A DNA stretch of 17,631 bases from Burkholderia sp. (GTDB taxonomy: Bacteria > Pseudomonadota > Gammaproteobacteria > Burkholderiales > Burkholderiaceae): contig JASLEG010000315.1 of assembly GCA_030151225.1 (NCBI GenBank), positions 1 through 17,631 on the forward strand, written 5' to 3'. A program made the translations under genes and the position numbers. A model generated the notes under the pieces. That model did no database searches. It was not told the DNA's origin and was given only the letters and a program-made list of their open reading frames with translations. Shown one piece after another: positions 6,146 through 13,644 of this stretch. Positions within the stretch are counted from its first letter, which is position 1; each line of letters begins with the position of its first letter.

Positions 6146-7427
6146 CCAGCTCCTCGAGCCGGGCATCCAGCAGTGTCAGCCAGTGGCGCCGCTCCGAATC
6201 GTATTTGTGCAGGTTGTAGACCCCGGCCACGCCCGGCAGCATGTGCCCGGTGATGGCCTCCCCCACCTCGAACGGACAACCGAGCGCGGCCAGCATCGTG
6301 CGCGCGGTACGGCGCAGGTCATGCGGCGCCCAATGCGTCACCGTCAACCGCGGCCGATCCTGCTCCGGCCGCGTGGTCGAATAAGGCTGGTGCGTCCAGA
6401 CACCGGTTTGCACGACGTTCTGTTCCATGTGGCGACCGGTGGTCGACGGGAACAGGTAGCCGTCGCCGTAGCGAGCCTTGCGCCGGCGCACGATCTCGTC
6501 GGCACGGCCGACGAGCGGCACGCGCAGGTCTGTCGCGTCCGCATGACGCGCATTCTTCGTCTTCGCCTTCGGAATCACCCACCAGGCGCCGTCCTCCTCC
6601 ACCAGGATCTCTGAGCCCGTCATCGCGCAGATCTCCGCACCTCGGGTTGCCGTCCAGAGATACATCGTCACGGCATCCTTGACCGCGCGGCTGAAGTTCG
6701 GCAGCCAGTTGATCAGCCGGCCCGTCTCGATGTTCGAGAGCACGCGCTTCTTTGTGCCGGTCGACTCCCCTTCGATGCGTTTTCCGGTGCTGCGCAGCCG
6801 GCCGCGCATGATCTGACGCCACCAGTTCGGCGTAGCTTCCGGCAAGGTGTTCGCGTCGAGCGCATAGTCCCACGCCGCGCCCAGCTCCTGACGCAGCCGC
6901 CTGGCCTGCACCGGTATGTGCGCGTGCGATTCGAGCAGCGCGAACGCCTGGGCGCGCGTCACCGCCTCGGCCACGCGATCGCCGAAATCGCCGAGCATCG
7001 TGTCGAACGTCCGCCTGGTTTCCTTCGCCCCCTTGCTCTTTCGATTCCGCTCGACATGGCCGATCAGGTAGGCACGGCAAACCTCGCGAACGGTCGGTGC
7101 CTGGTCCTGTACCATTACGCCAACCACGGGCCTTGCCTGCTGTCGCTTCGCCAGCGCGGGATCACTTCCCGCATCGCGTCCCGATCGCAGCTTCTCCCAT
7201 TCACCCATCGCAGCTGCAAGCGACAGTGCAGGCCACTCTCCGATCTTGGTCTGCCGCATGCGGCCGTCGACGGGAGATTTGTATCGGTAGGTCCACGATC
7301 GACGCGATGCCGACGCCTCCAGGCGCAGGCCCGGGCAACCGTCGATCGTCATGTGAGTACCTGGCTGCATCTGCTTCGCAGCGCGCGCGTCGAATCGCAT
7401 CCATCCCTCGGCGTAGGTTTCTGACAA
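6102..7427 (-). CDS. Tyrosine-family phage integrase
   Basis: Site-specific recombinase that inserts and excises the element. It is 441 residues long if the TTG at 7427 is used, with all expected parts. The N-terminal arm-binding region is about 20-75 (PGLRLEASASRRSWTYRYK). The core-binding domain is about 110-200. In the catalytic domain I see Arg262 (TATRGAEI), a Lys-containing strand (PKAKTKNARH), His369 and Arg372 (HDLRRT), His395 (GHM) and the probable nucleophile Tyr404 (VYNLHKY). The start is uncertain: the TTG lacks a ribosome binding site, while an ATG at 7400 has GAGGGA immediately upstream and loses only nine residues. It is convergent with alpA and divergent from mutS, so the attachment site should lie in the int-mutS gap or the first mutS codons. 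No inactivating lesion is visible. Confidence 0.9.
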   Translation of the reverse strand: MSETYAEGWMRFDARAAKQMQPGTHMTIDGCPGLRLEASASRRSWTYRYKSPVDGRMRQTKIGEWPALSLAAAMGEWEKLRSGRDAGSDPALAKRQQARPVVGVMVQDQAPTVREVCRAYLIGHVERNRKSKGAKETRRTFDTMLGDFGDRVAEAVTRAQAFALLESHAHIPVQARRLRQELGAAWDYALDANTLPEATPNWWRQIMRGRLRSTGKRIEGESTGTKKRVLSNIETGRLINWLPNFSRAVKDAVTMYLWTATRGAEICAMTGSEILVEEDGAWWVIPKAKTKNARHADATDLRVPLVGRADEIVRRRKARYGDGYLFPSTTGRHMEQNVVQTGVWTHQPYSTTRPEQDRPRLTVTHWAPHDLRRTARTMLAALGCPFEVGEAITGHMLPGVAGVYNLHKYDSERRHWLTLLDARLEELAIQDRAAAAAPSRS

Positions 7428-7481
7428 ACCATCGAACCGACCAGCGTAGGTCAGCGTCGATGAAAACCAGAAAAGCTACGC
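7411..7481. repeat. Three spaced GCGTAG(G/C)T repeats in the int-mutS gap
   Basis: GCGTAGGT occurs at 7411-7418 and 7444-7451 in direct orientation. GCGTAGCT occurs in inverted orientation at 7474-7481 (plus-strand AGCTACGC). The centres are about 30-33 bp apart, close to three helical turns. The second and third copies also form an 8-bp inverted repeat (CAGCGTAG 7442-7449, CTACGCTG 7476-7483). Repeats like these next to an integrase are candidates for integrase arm sites or AlpA/excisionase sites. Confidence 0.45.
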
Positions 7482-7640
7482 TGAGCAACGGCATTTAGCA
7501 ACATGTCGCGGCATGCTGATGCATCGAGGAAGCTGCGACAAAACAGCCGGAAACCTAGGACAGGAAAGGAAGTGCAGGAAATAACGGAAACCAAACAGCA
7601 GCTTACGGAAAGCCAGTTAGCCGGCCATACTCCCATGATG
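7428..7640. other. Probable phage-chromosome junction (attR zone) at mutS
   Basis: The segment joins the integrase start to mutS. Up to about 7620 it uses codons and composition unlike the rest of mutS (ATA, TTA, ACA-rich stretches). From about 7623 (GHTPMMQQYLRIK) both protein and codon use become typical of Burkholderia mutS. The recombination core should lie in this interval. Its exact limits cannot be set because no second copy (attL) is present in the window. Confidence 0.5.
7562..7574 (+). promoter_or_regulatory. Ribosome binding site deciding the mutS start
   Basis: AGGAAAGGA (7562-7570) directly precedes the in-frame GTG at 7572; the AGGA at 7562-7565 leaves 6 nt to the start codon. 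The in-frame ATG at 7503 has no comparable sequence upstream and would add 23 basic, non-conserved residues. GTG 7572 is therefore the better start. Confidence 0.6.
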
Positions 7641-10283
7641 CAGCAGTACCTGCGCATCAAGAGCGAGCACCCGGACACGCTCGTCTTCTATCGGATGGGC
7701 GACTTCTACGAGCTGTTCTACGACGATGCCGAGAAGGCCGCGCGCCTGCTCGACCTCACGCTCACGCAGCGCGGCGCCTCGGGCGGCAATCCGATCCGCA
7801 TGGCCGGCGTGCCGCATCACGCCGTCGAACAGTATCTGGCGAAGCTCGTGAAGTTCGGCGAGTCGGTGGCGATCTGCGAGCAGATCGGCGACCCGGCCAC
7901 CTCGAAGGGCCCGGTCGAGCGCAAGGTGGTGCGCGTCGTCACGCCCGGCACACTGACCGACGCGGCGCTGCTCTCCGACAAGGCGGACGTCTACCTGCTC
8001 GCGCTGAGCCTCGGCCACAACAAGCGCGGCACGCTCGTCAACGTGGGCCTCGCCTGGCTGAACCTCGCGAGCGGCGCGCTACGGCTCGCCGAAATCGCAC
8101 CCGACGAACTCGGCGCGGCGCTCGAACGCATCCGCCCGGCCGAGATCCTGGCCGCGGACGCGGCGATCGAGGCGGTGCCGGCCGGCGCCGGCGCGGTCAC
8201 GCGCGTGCCGGCCTGGCATTTCGACATCGCCTCGGGCACCCAGCGCCTCTGCAGCCAGCTCGAGGTGTCGAGCCTCGAAGGCTTCGGCGCGCATTCGCTG
8301 ACCAGCGCCTGCGGCTCGGCCGGCGCGCTGCTGCTGTACGCGGCCTCCACGCAGGGCCAGCAATTGCGCCACGTGCGCAGCCTGAAGGTCGAGACGGAAT
8401 CGGAGTACATCGGGCTCGATCCCGCCACGCGCCGCAACCTGGAACTGACCGAAACGCTGCGCGGCACGGAATCGCCCACGCTGTTCTCGCTGCTCGACAC
8501 CTGCTGCTCCACGATGGGTAGCCGCCTGCTGCGCCACTGGCTCCATCACCCGCCGCGCGCGTCGGTGGCCGCGCAGCGTCGCCAGCAGGCGATCGGCGTG
8601 CTGCTCGAGGCAGTGGGCGACGCGAGCCTCGACACGCTGCGCGGCGCGCTGCGCCGCATCGCCGACGTCGAGCGCATCACGGGCCGCCTCGCGCTGCTGT
8701 CGGCGCGCCCGCGCGACCTGTCCAGCCTGCGCGACACCTTCACGGCGCTGCCCGAGTTGCGCGCGCGCCTCACCCCGCTCGCTCCGCTGGCCGACGCGCT
8801 CGCGCGCCTCGAAGCCGCGCTCGAACCGCCCGCCGGCTGCGCGCATCTGCTCACCCAGGCGATCGCGCCGGAACCGGCCGCGATGGTGCGCGACGGCGGC
8901 GTGATCGCGCGCGGCTACGACGCGGAGCTCGACGAGCTGCGCGACATCTCCGAGAACTGCGGCCAGTTCCTGATCGATCTCGAGGCACGCGAGCGTACCC
9001 GCACCGGCATCGCGAACCTGCGTGTCGAGTTCAACAAGGTGCACGGTTTCTACATCGAGGTCACGCGCGGCCAGACCGACAAGGTGCCCGACGATTACCG
9101 CCGCCGCCAGACGCTGAAGAACGCCGAGCGCTACATCACGCCCGAGCTGAAGACCTTCGAGGACAAGGCGCTGTCGGCACAGGAGCGCGCGCTGGCACGC
9201 GAGCGCGCGCTATACGACGCGCTGCTGCAGGCACTGCTGCCCCACATCGAGGAATGCCAGCGCGTGGCCGGCGCGCTCGCCGAGCTGGATCTGCTCTGCG
9301 CGTTTTCCGAGCGCGCCCGCGCGCTCGACTGGGTCGCGCCGAGCTTCTCCGACGAGATCGGCATCGACATCGAGCAGGGCCGCCACCCGGTGGTGGAGGC
9401 CCAGGTCGAGCAGTTCATCGCCAACGACTGCCGGCTCGGCAACGAGCGCAAGCTGCTGCTGATCACCGGCCCGAACATGGGCGGTAAATCCACCTTCATG
9501 CGTCAGACGGCGTTGATCGCGATGATGGCCTACGTGGGCAGCTACGTGCCCGCGAAGGCGGCCCGCTTCGGGCCGATCGACCGCATCTTCACGCGCATCG
9601 GCGCGGCCGACGATCTGGCTGGCGGCCGCTCCACCTTCATGGTGGAAATGACCGAGGCGGCCGCGATCCTCAACGACGCGACGCCGCAGAGCCTCGTGCT
9701 GATGGACGAGATCGGCCGCGGCACCTCGACCTTCGACGGCCTCGCGCTGGCCTGGGCGATCGCGCGCCATCTGCTCTCGCACAACGGCTGCTACACGCTG
9801 TTCGCGACGCACTACTTCGAGCTCACGCAGCTGCCGGCGGAATTCCCGCACGCGGCGAACGTGCATCTGTCGGCGGTCGAGCACGGCCACGGCATCGTGT
9901 TCCTGCACGCGGTGAGCGAAGGCCCGGCCAACCAGAGCTACGGGCTGCAGGTCGCGCAGCTGGCCGGCGTGCCGGCCGCCGTGATCCGCGCCGCGCGCAA
10001 GCATCTCGCGCACCTCGAGCAGCAGTCGGCCGGCCGGCCCACGCCGCAGCTCGACCTGTTCGCCGCCCCGGCGCCGCTGTACGACGACGACAAGGACGAC
10101 GATCACGACCTGCCGTCGCACGACGCACGCGAGGCGATGCCGGCGGCCGCGCCAGCGCCGAATCCGGCGCTCGAACGGCTGCGCGAGATCGATCCCGACA
10201 ACCTGAAGCCGCGCGAGGCGCTCGACCTGCTGTACGAACTGCAGGCGCTCGCCGCCCGCTCGGACGATGCGCACACACACTGA
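7572..10283 (+). CDS. mutS: DNA mismatch repair protein MutS
   Basis: Recognises base mismatches and small loops and recruits MutL. The 903-residue product (GTG start at 7572) carries the mismatch-reading Phe-X-Glu motif (GDFYELF, F45/E47) and the connector and lever domains. Its ATPase has Walker A GPNMGGKST (from residue 633), Walker B LVLMDEIGRGTS (D712/E713) and the THYFEL motif. The C-terminal tail ends in the usual helix (KPREALDLLYELQAL). The length is normal for the family. The oddity is the first 16 residues (MQEITETKQQLTESQL), which are AT-richer and unlike the start I expect for Burkholderia MutS. They appear to have been supplied by the integrated phage, along with the promoter region. 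An alternative ATG at 7503 gives 926 residues. The stop lies inside the next gene, which overlaps by 17 nt. Confidence 0.97.
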   Translation: MQEITETKQQLTESQLAGHTPMMQQYLRIKSEHPDTLVFYRMGDFYELFYDDAEKAARLLDLTLTQRGASGGNPIRMAGVPHHAVEQYLAKLVKFGESVAICEQIGDPATSKGPVERKVVRVVTPGTLTDAALLSDKADVYLLALSLGHNKRGTLVNVGLAWLNLASGALRLAEIAPDELGAALERIRPAEILAADAAIEAVPAGAGAVTRVPAWHFDIASGTQRLCSQLEVSSLEGFGAHSLTSACGSAGALLLYAASTQGQQLRHVRSLKVETESEYIGLDPATRRNLELTETLRGTESPTLFSLLDTCCSTMGSRLLRHWLHHPPRASVAAQRRQQAIGVLLEAVGDASLDTLRGALRRIADVERITGRLALLSARPRDLSSLRDTFTALPELRARLTPLAPLADALARLEAALEPPAGCAHLLTQAIAPEPAAMVRDGGVIARGYDAELDELRDISENCGQFLIDLEARERTRTGIANLRVEFNKVHGFYIEVTRGQTDKVPDDYRRRQTLKNAERYITPELKTFEDKALSAQERALARERALYDALLQALLPHIEECQRVAGALAELDLLCAFSERARALDWVAPSFSDEIGIDIEQGRHPVVEAQVEQFIANDCRLGNERKLLLITGPNMGGKSTFMRQTALIAMMAYVGSYVPAKAARFGPIDRIFTRIGAADDLAGGRSTFMVEMTEAAAILNDATPQSLVLMDEIGRGTSTFDGLALAWAIARHLLSHNGCYTLFATHYFELTQLPAEFPHAANVHLSAVEHGHGIVFLHAVSEGPANQSYGLQVAQLAGVPAAVIRAARKHLAHLEQQSAGRPTPQLDLFAAPAPLYDDDKDDDHDLPSHDAREAMPAAAPAPNPALERLREIDPDNLKPREALDLLYELQALAARSDDAHTH

Positions 10284-11535
10284 CCGGCCCGCGCCGGGCC
10301 GGCGCCCCGTCACCGCCGCGCTGCTGCTCGCGGCCGCGCTCGGCTTCGCGTTTGCCGCGACACCGGCCGGCGCCGCGCCGGGCGCCACCAAGGAGCGCGT
10401 GCCGACCGAGCACGGCTACGCGTTCGCGGTGCTCACCGGCGTGGCCGAAGGCCATGCCGACGAACCTGGCATGGCGCGCGTGCTCGACGCGATCTCGCGT
10501 GACCGGGCGGTGGCCTTCGCCATCTACGACGGCAACCTCAAGGGCCCGCACGAGCCGTGCCGCGACGGCATCTACGACGATCGCTTCGCGATCCTGAAGA
10601 CCTCGCGCGTGCCGGTGTTCTACGTGCCGGGCCGCTACGACTGGGCGATCTGCTCGAAGAAGGAAAACGGCGGCTACGACGCGGTCGAGCGGCTCGACTA
10701 TCTGCGCCAGACCTTCCTGTCCGACTCCGATTCGTTCGGGCTCACGCCGCAGCCGGTCACGCGCGAGAGCGAGGTGGCGCGCTTCCGCCCGTTCCGCGAG
10801 AACATCCGCTGGACCCAGGGCGACGCAGTGTTCATCGCGCTGAACGCGCCGTCGCCGAACAACCGTTATCTGACGGCGGGCGGGCGCAACGGCGAATTCG
10901 AGGATCGCGTGATCGCCAATGCGTTCTGGATCGACCACGCGGCCGAGGTGGCGAAGCGCCGCGATGCGCGCGCGCTGGTGATCGTGGTGGAAGGCGATCC
11001 GCAATTCGAGCGCTACGAGCACGAGCGCTTCGCGTGGCTGCGTTTCGGCCGCGAGCGGGCGCGCGACGGCTTTCTCGAATTCAAGCGCGCGCTCGTGAAG
11101 GCGGCCACCACGTTCCGCGGCACGATCCTCGTGATCCATGCCGGCAGCGAAGCGCTGCGCGGCGGCTTCCGCATCGATCAGCCGCTGCGCGACGAGAAGG
11201 GCGATCGCGTGGACAACCTCACGCGCATCGCGATCGCGCCGCGCGAGCGGCTTGTGCAATGGGTCAGGATCACGGTGAATCCGGCCGGACGGCCGATGTT
11301 CGGGGTGGGCCTGCAGGACGTGCCGGCCAACCTGCCGGTGCCCCCCGCCCTGCCCGCCGCGCCGCACGACGACGTGGTGATGCCGTCGATGCCCGAGATC
11401 CCGGCCCTGCCGGAATTGCCAGACCCGGCGTCGAATGCGTCGGGTGCCGCGAGCGGCACCTCGCCGCAGCCGGCGTCGAACGGCTATCCGCCGCGGCTCT
11501 CGCCGCCGGCTTCCACCCCGGGCAGCCGCTACTAG
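10267..11535 (+). CDS. Exported calcineurin-like phosphoesterase-related protein, degenerate motifs
   Basis: A 422-residue exported protein. It has an N-terminal Sec signal peptide (basic GRRP, then VTAALLLAAALGFAFAATPA, probable cleavage near AGA/AP at about 36-38). A globular domain of about 300 residues follows, then a Pro-rich tail (about 355-422). The domain follows the order of metallophosphoesterases: VAFAIYDGNL (D88), then VPVFYVPGRYDW at 115-126, which sits where the family has GNHD, later DHAAEVAKRRDARALVIVVE and LVIHAGSE. The family histidine is a tyrosine (GRYD) and the GHxH motif is not evident, so metal binding and catalysis are doubtful. The start overlaps mutS by 17 nt, indicating cotranscription. 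The protein is probably periplasmic; its substrate is unknown. Confidence 0.75.
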   Translation: MRTHTDRPAPGRRPVTAALLLAAALGFAFAATPAGAAPGATKERVPTEHGYAFAVLTGVAEGHADEPGMARVLDAISRDRAVAFAIYDGNLKGPHEPCRDGIYDDRFAILKTSRVPVFYVPGRYDWAICSKKENGGYDAVERLDYLRQTFLSDSDSFGLTPQPVTRESEVARFRPFRENIRWTQGDAVFIALNAPSPNNRYLTAGGRNGEFEDRVIANAFWIDHAAEVAKRRDARALVIVVEGDPQFERYEHERFAWLRFGRERARDGFLEFKRALVKAATTFRGTILVIHAGSEALRGGFRIDQPLRDEKGDRVDNLTRIAIAPRERLVQWVRITVNPAGRPMFGVGLQDVPANLPVPPALPAAPHDDVVMPSMPEIPALPELPDPASNASGAASGTSPQPASNGYPPRLSPPASTPGSRY

Positions 11536-11555
11536 CCGCTCGCGAAGCCCACGAC

Positions 11556-11589
11556 AAAACGGGCCGCGGCGCTCGCGCGCCCGGCCCGT
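11556..11589 (-). terminator. Strong hairpin terminator between slyD-like gene and mutS operon
   Basis: ACGGGCCG (11559-11566) pairs with CGGCCCGT (11582-11589). Inside it GGCGC (11568-11572) pairs with GCGCC (11577-11581), with one bulged base and a TCGC loop. On the minus strand TTTT follows the stem (11556-11559), so it chiefly ends the slyD-like transcript. The same hairpin may also slow read-through from the convergent mutS operon. Confidence 0.7.
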
Positions 11590-11607
11590 CGGTGATGCGG
11601 GTGAAGC

Positions 11608-12153
11608 TCAGTGCAGCGTGTGGCTCTGCGTGGGAGCGTCGTCGTCTTCGTCGTCATCCCCGTCGACGATCTCGAGGCCTTCCGCGCCGTGAGCGTGCTC
11701 GTGCTCGATTTCGTCCTCGGTGGCGACGCGCACGTCACGAACCGTCAGCGCGAAGCGCAGCGCCATGCCGGCGAGCGGGTGATTGCCATCGAGCACCACC
11801 TTGTCCTCGGCCACGTCGGTGACCGTGTAGATCAGCGAATCGACTTCCTCGTCGCCGTCCTCGGGCGTGCCCTCGAACTGCATGCCCACCTCGAGCGGCT
11901 CGGGAAAGCGGTCGCGTGGCTCGATCTTCACGAGCTCGGGATCGTAATCGCCGAATGCGTCCTGCGGCTCGAGCTGGATCTGCGCCTCGTAGCCGGCTTC
12001 GTGCCCGTCGAGCTGTTCCTCGATCTTGGGGAACGTGCCATCATAGCCGCCGTGCAGATAGACCATCGGCTCGTCACTTTCCTCGATCAGGTTGCCTTGT
12101 GCGTCCGACAGCTTGTAGGTGACCGACACGACGGTGTTTTTTGCGATTTTCAT
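11608..12153 (-). CDS. slyD: FKBP-type peptidyl-prolyl isomerase, SlyD-like
   Basis: Cytoplasmic prolyl isomerase/chaperone. The 181-residue protein shows the SlyD layout. The FKBP half begins VVSVTYKLSDAQGNLIEES, with PMVYLHGGYDGTFPKIEEQL and then LDGHEAGYEAQIQLEPQDAF. An insert-in-flap chaperone segment follows (about 70-120), then the returning FKBP strand NHPLAGMALRFALTVRDVR. The tail holds histidines (EHEHAHG) and a run of acidic residues (DGDDDEDDDA). It is shorter and less His/Cys-rich than the nickel-binding tail of E. coli SlyD, so metal handling is less certain. The ATG at 12153 has GGGAG 6 nt upstream. The open frame continues upstream but only through the promoter. It is divergent from roxA with a 32-bp gap. 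Confidence 0.88.
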   Translation of the reverse strand: MKIAKNTVVSVTYKLSDAQGNLIEESDEPMVYLHGGYDGTFPKIEEQLDGHEAGYEAQIQLEPQDAFGDYDPELVKIEPRDRFPEPLEVGMQFEGTPEDGDEEVDSLIYTVTDVAEDKVVLDGNHPLAGMALRFALTVRDVRVATEDEIEHEHAHGAEGLEIVDGDDDEDDDAPTQSHTLH

Positions 12154-12177
12154 CCAAATCTCCCAATTTCCAGCCGC

Positions 12178-12183
12178 ATTATA
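12178..12183 (-). promoter_or_regulatory. -10 element of the slyD-like gene
   Basis: On the minus strand TATAAT lies 24 nt upstream of the slyD ATG, leaving a short leader with the ribosome binding site. No consensus -35 is seen at 16-18 bp; TTCGAC at 20 bp is the closest. The box almost touches the roxA ATG at 12186, so the upstream half of this promoter lies inside the roxA coding region. Confidence 0.55.
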
Positions 12184-12185
12184 CG

Positions 12186-13400
12186 ATGTCCCAACGGTCC
12201 GAAGTCGAACCGGCAGGCAACGCGCAAGCCTTGTCCGGCGCGCCCCATCCCGATGTTCCGACGCCACTGCTCGGCAATCTGTCGCCGTCGCGATTCATGC
12301 GCGACTACTGGCAGAAGAAGCCGCTGCTGATCCGCCAGGCGATTCCCGGCATCGTACCGCCGCTCACGCGCGACGCGCTGTTCGAGCTGGCGGCCGATTA
12401 CGACACGGAATCGCGTCTGATCACCCATTTTCGTAACAGATGGCAACTGGCCCAGGGCCCGTTCGAGGCCGAGGATCTGCCCTCGGTCAAGAAGCGCGAA
12501 TGGACGCTGCTCGTGCAAGGCGCGGACCTGCACGACGACGCGGCGCGTGCGCTGCTCGAACGCTTCCGCTTCGTGCCCGACGCGCGCCTCGACGACCTGA
12601 TGATTTCGTATGCGACCGATGGCGGCGGCGTGGGTCCGCACTTCGACTCGTACGACGTGTTTTTATTGCAGGTGCATGGCAGACGGCGCTGGCGCATCGG
12701 CGCGCAGAAGGACCTGAGCCTGCGCGAGGATCTGCCGCTGAAGGTGCTCGCGCATTTCGAGCCGACCGAGGAATGGGTGCTGGAGCCCGGCGACATGCTG
12801 TACCTGCCGCCGCACATCGCGCACGACGGCATCGCCGAGGGCGAGTGCATGACCTGCTCGATCGGCTTCCGCGCCCCGTCGGCCGGGGAATTGACGAGCC
12901 AGTTCCTGTATTACCTCGCGGAGCGCGGCGCACTGCGGCAAGGTGCCCGCGCGGCCGAGCTGTATCGCGACCCGAAGCAGCCGGCGGTCGCCAACCCCGC
13001 GCAACTGCCGGCGCCGATGGTCGAGCGCGTCGAGGCGATCCTGAACGGCATCCGCTGGACGCCGCGCAAGATCGAATCCTTCCTCGGCAGCTACCTCAGC
13101 GAGCCGAAGTCGAACGTGGTATTCGACGCGCCGGACGCGCCGCTCGACGAGCACGACTTCGTGGCCGAAGCGGGCCGCCTGGGGATTCGTCTCGACAGGA
13201 AAGCGGCGTTGATGTATAACGCGCGCTCGTACTTCATCAATGGCGAGGAAAATCCGCTTTCGGGGACCGCAAAATGGTTGCCGGAACTGGCCGATCAGCG
13301 TCGTCTGGGGGCGAAACGCTTTGTAACACACTCCCGCCACCCGCTCATGACAGCCTTGCTGCACGAGTGGTATTGTGCGGGCTGGATCAGGCTGGGGTGA
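12186..13400 (+). CDS. roxA: Ribosomal oxygenase, RoxA/YcfD-like (JmjC-type cupin)
   Basis: 2-oxoglutarate/Fe(II)-dependent hydroxylase; E. coli RoxA (YcfD) hydroxylates an arginine of ribosomal protein L16. The 404-residue protein shows the JmjC iron triad: H152 and D154 in GVGPHFDSYDVFLLQ, and H213 in LPPHIAHDG. The hallmark HGRRRWRIG follows the first pair. The N-terminal FMRDYWQKKPLLIRQA and the C-terminal part (FFIN-like SYFINGEENPL, then a winged-helix-like end) also fit. The first 28 residues are poorly conserved in appearance. The ATG at 12186 has no Shine-Dalgarno and sits 3 bp from the -10 box of the divergent slyD gene, so a weak or leaderless start, or a different start, is possible. 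Confidence 0.9.
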   Translation: MSQRSEVEPAGNAQALSGAPHPDVPTPLLGNLSPSRFMRDYWQKKPLLIRQAIPGIVPPLTRDALFELAADYDTESRLITHFRNRWQLAQGPFEAEDLPSVKKREWTLLVQGADLHDDAARALLERFRFVPDARLDDLMISYATDGGGVGPHFDSYDVFLLQVHGRRRWRIGAQKDLSLREDLPLKVLAHFEPTEEWVLEPGDMLYLPPHIAHDGIAEGECMTCSIGFRAPSAGELTSQFLYYLAERGALRQGARAAELYRDPKQPAVANPAQLPAPMVERVEAILNGIRWTPRKIESFLGSYLSEPKSNVVFDAPDAPLDEHDFVAEAGRLGIRLDRKAALMYNARSYFINGEENPLSGTAKWLPELADQRRLGAKRFVTHSRHPLMTALLHEWYCAGWIRLG

Positions 13401-13431
13401 GCCGCATCGGCTCGCCTCGGCAGGTCTCCGG

Positions 13432-13448
13432 TACAAGTCGAACTTGTA
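13432..13448. promoter_or_regulatory. 17-bp operator-like palindrome (TACAAGT-CGA-ACTTGTA)
   Basis: Perfect 7-bp arms flank a 3-bp centre, 32 nt after the roxA stop and upstream of the promoter-like sequences of the lipoprotein gene (TTGACC 13465, TATAAT 13503). Its size and symmetry fit a dimeric repressor site. A small hairpin in the roxA 3' end is the alternative. The regulator is unknown. Confidence 0.4.
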
Positions 13449-13502
13449 TGGGAAAGACAACGTATTGACCCCGCATTTGTCGACGGTCGATAGGAAAATG
13501 CA

Positions 13503-13508
13503 TATAAT
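13503..13508 (+). promoter_or_regulatory. -10 box upstream of the lipoprotein gene, with ~130-nt leader
   Basis: A perfect TATAAT lies 136 nt before the lipoprotein ATG. The best -35 candidate is TTGTCG (13477-13482) at 20 bp, longer than usual; TTGACC (13465) could instead pair with GATAGG (13489-13494) at 18 bp. Transcription from here would give a leader of about 130 nt. It contains no gene I can support and no riboswitch that I recognise. Confidence 0.45.
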
Positions 13509-13644
13509 TCCCGCCCAAGCCGTAGGGAAGATTCACGCTCTGGTAGTGCGTCTGTCTCCACCAGCGGCCCCGGGTCGGTGTTAGAGCACATTACCGGTAT
13601 TGTTTCGCGCTGTTGCTTACCTTTAACCATAAAAGGACGTGATC

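Larger units (their letters stand above)
3003..7571. mobile_element. Degenerate P2-like prophage remnant at the 5' end of mutS
   Basis: The block contains a lysis cassette (holin, endolysin, Rz/Rz1) and a C-terminal relic of late control gene D on the minus strand. Next come a truncated ParB-like gene, an unknown gene and an AlpA-type regulator on the plus strand, and then a minus-strand tyrosine integrase. Terminase, capsid, portal, sheath, tube, baseplate and replication genes are all absent. The gene D relic and the ParB-like fragment abut at about 4541-4556, which points to one large internal deletion. The right boundary lies between the integrase start (about 7427) and the first clearly mutS-like codons (about 7620). 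The left boundary is not resolved: I found no direct repeat of the right end in 1-3002, so the T6SS module may be either cargo or a separate insertion. Confidence 0.75.

Noticed and set aside
7503..7571. ATG at 7503 as the mutS start
   Set aside because: It lacks a ribosome binding site and adds 23 basic residues. GTG 7572 has AGGAAAGGA at good spacing. It remains possible but less likely.
3003..7571. Interpretation as an intact phage satellite rather than a deleted prophage
   Set aside because: The small size and int/AlpA/ParB set are suggestive, but the cut gpD and cut ParB meeting at one point are better explained by deletion from a full P2-like prophage.
8079..9044. 321-codon minus-strand frame within mutS
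   Set aside because: Arg/Ala/Glu-rich shadow of mutS codons with no motif.
9823..11367. 514-codon minus-strand frame across the mutS end and the phosphoesterase-like gene
   Set aside because: Low-complexity, Arg-rich antisense translation spanning two genuine plus-strand genes.
13499..13584. Small frame of 28 codons (ATG 13499) in the lipoprotein leader
   Set aside because: The ATG overlaps the -10 box, there is no ribosome binding site and the product has no features.
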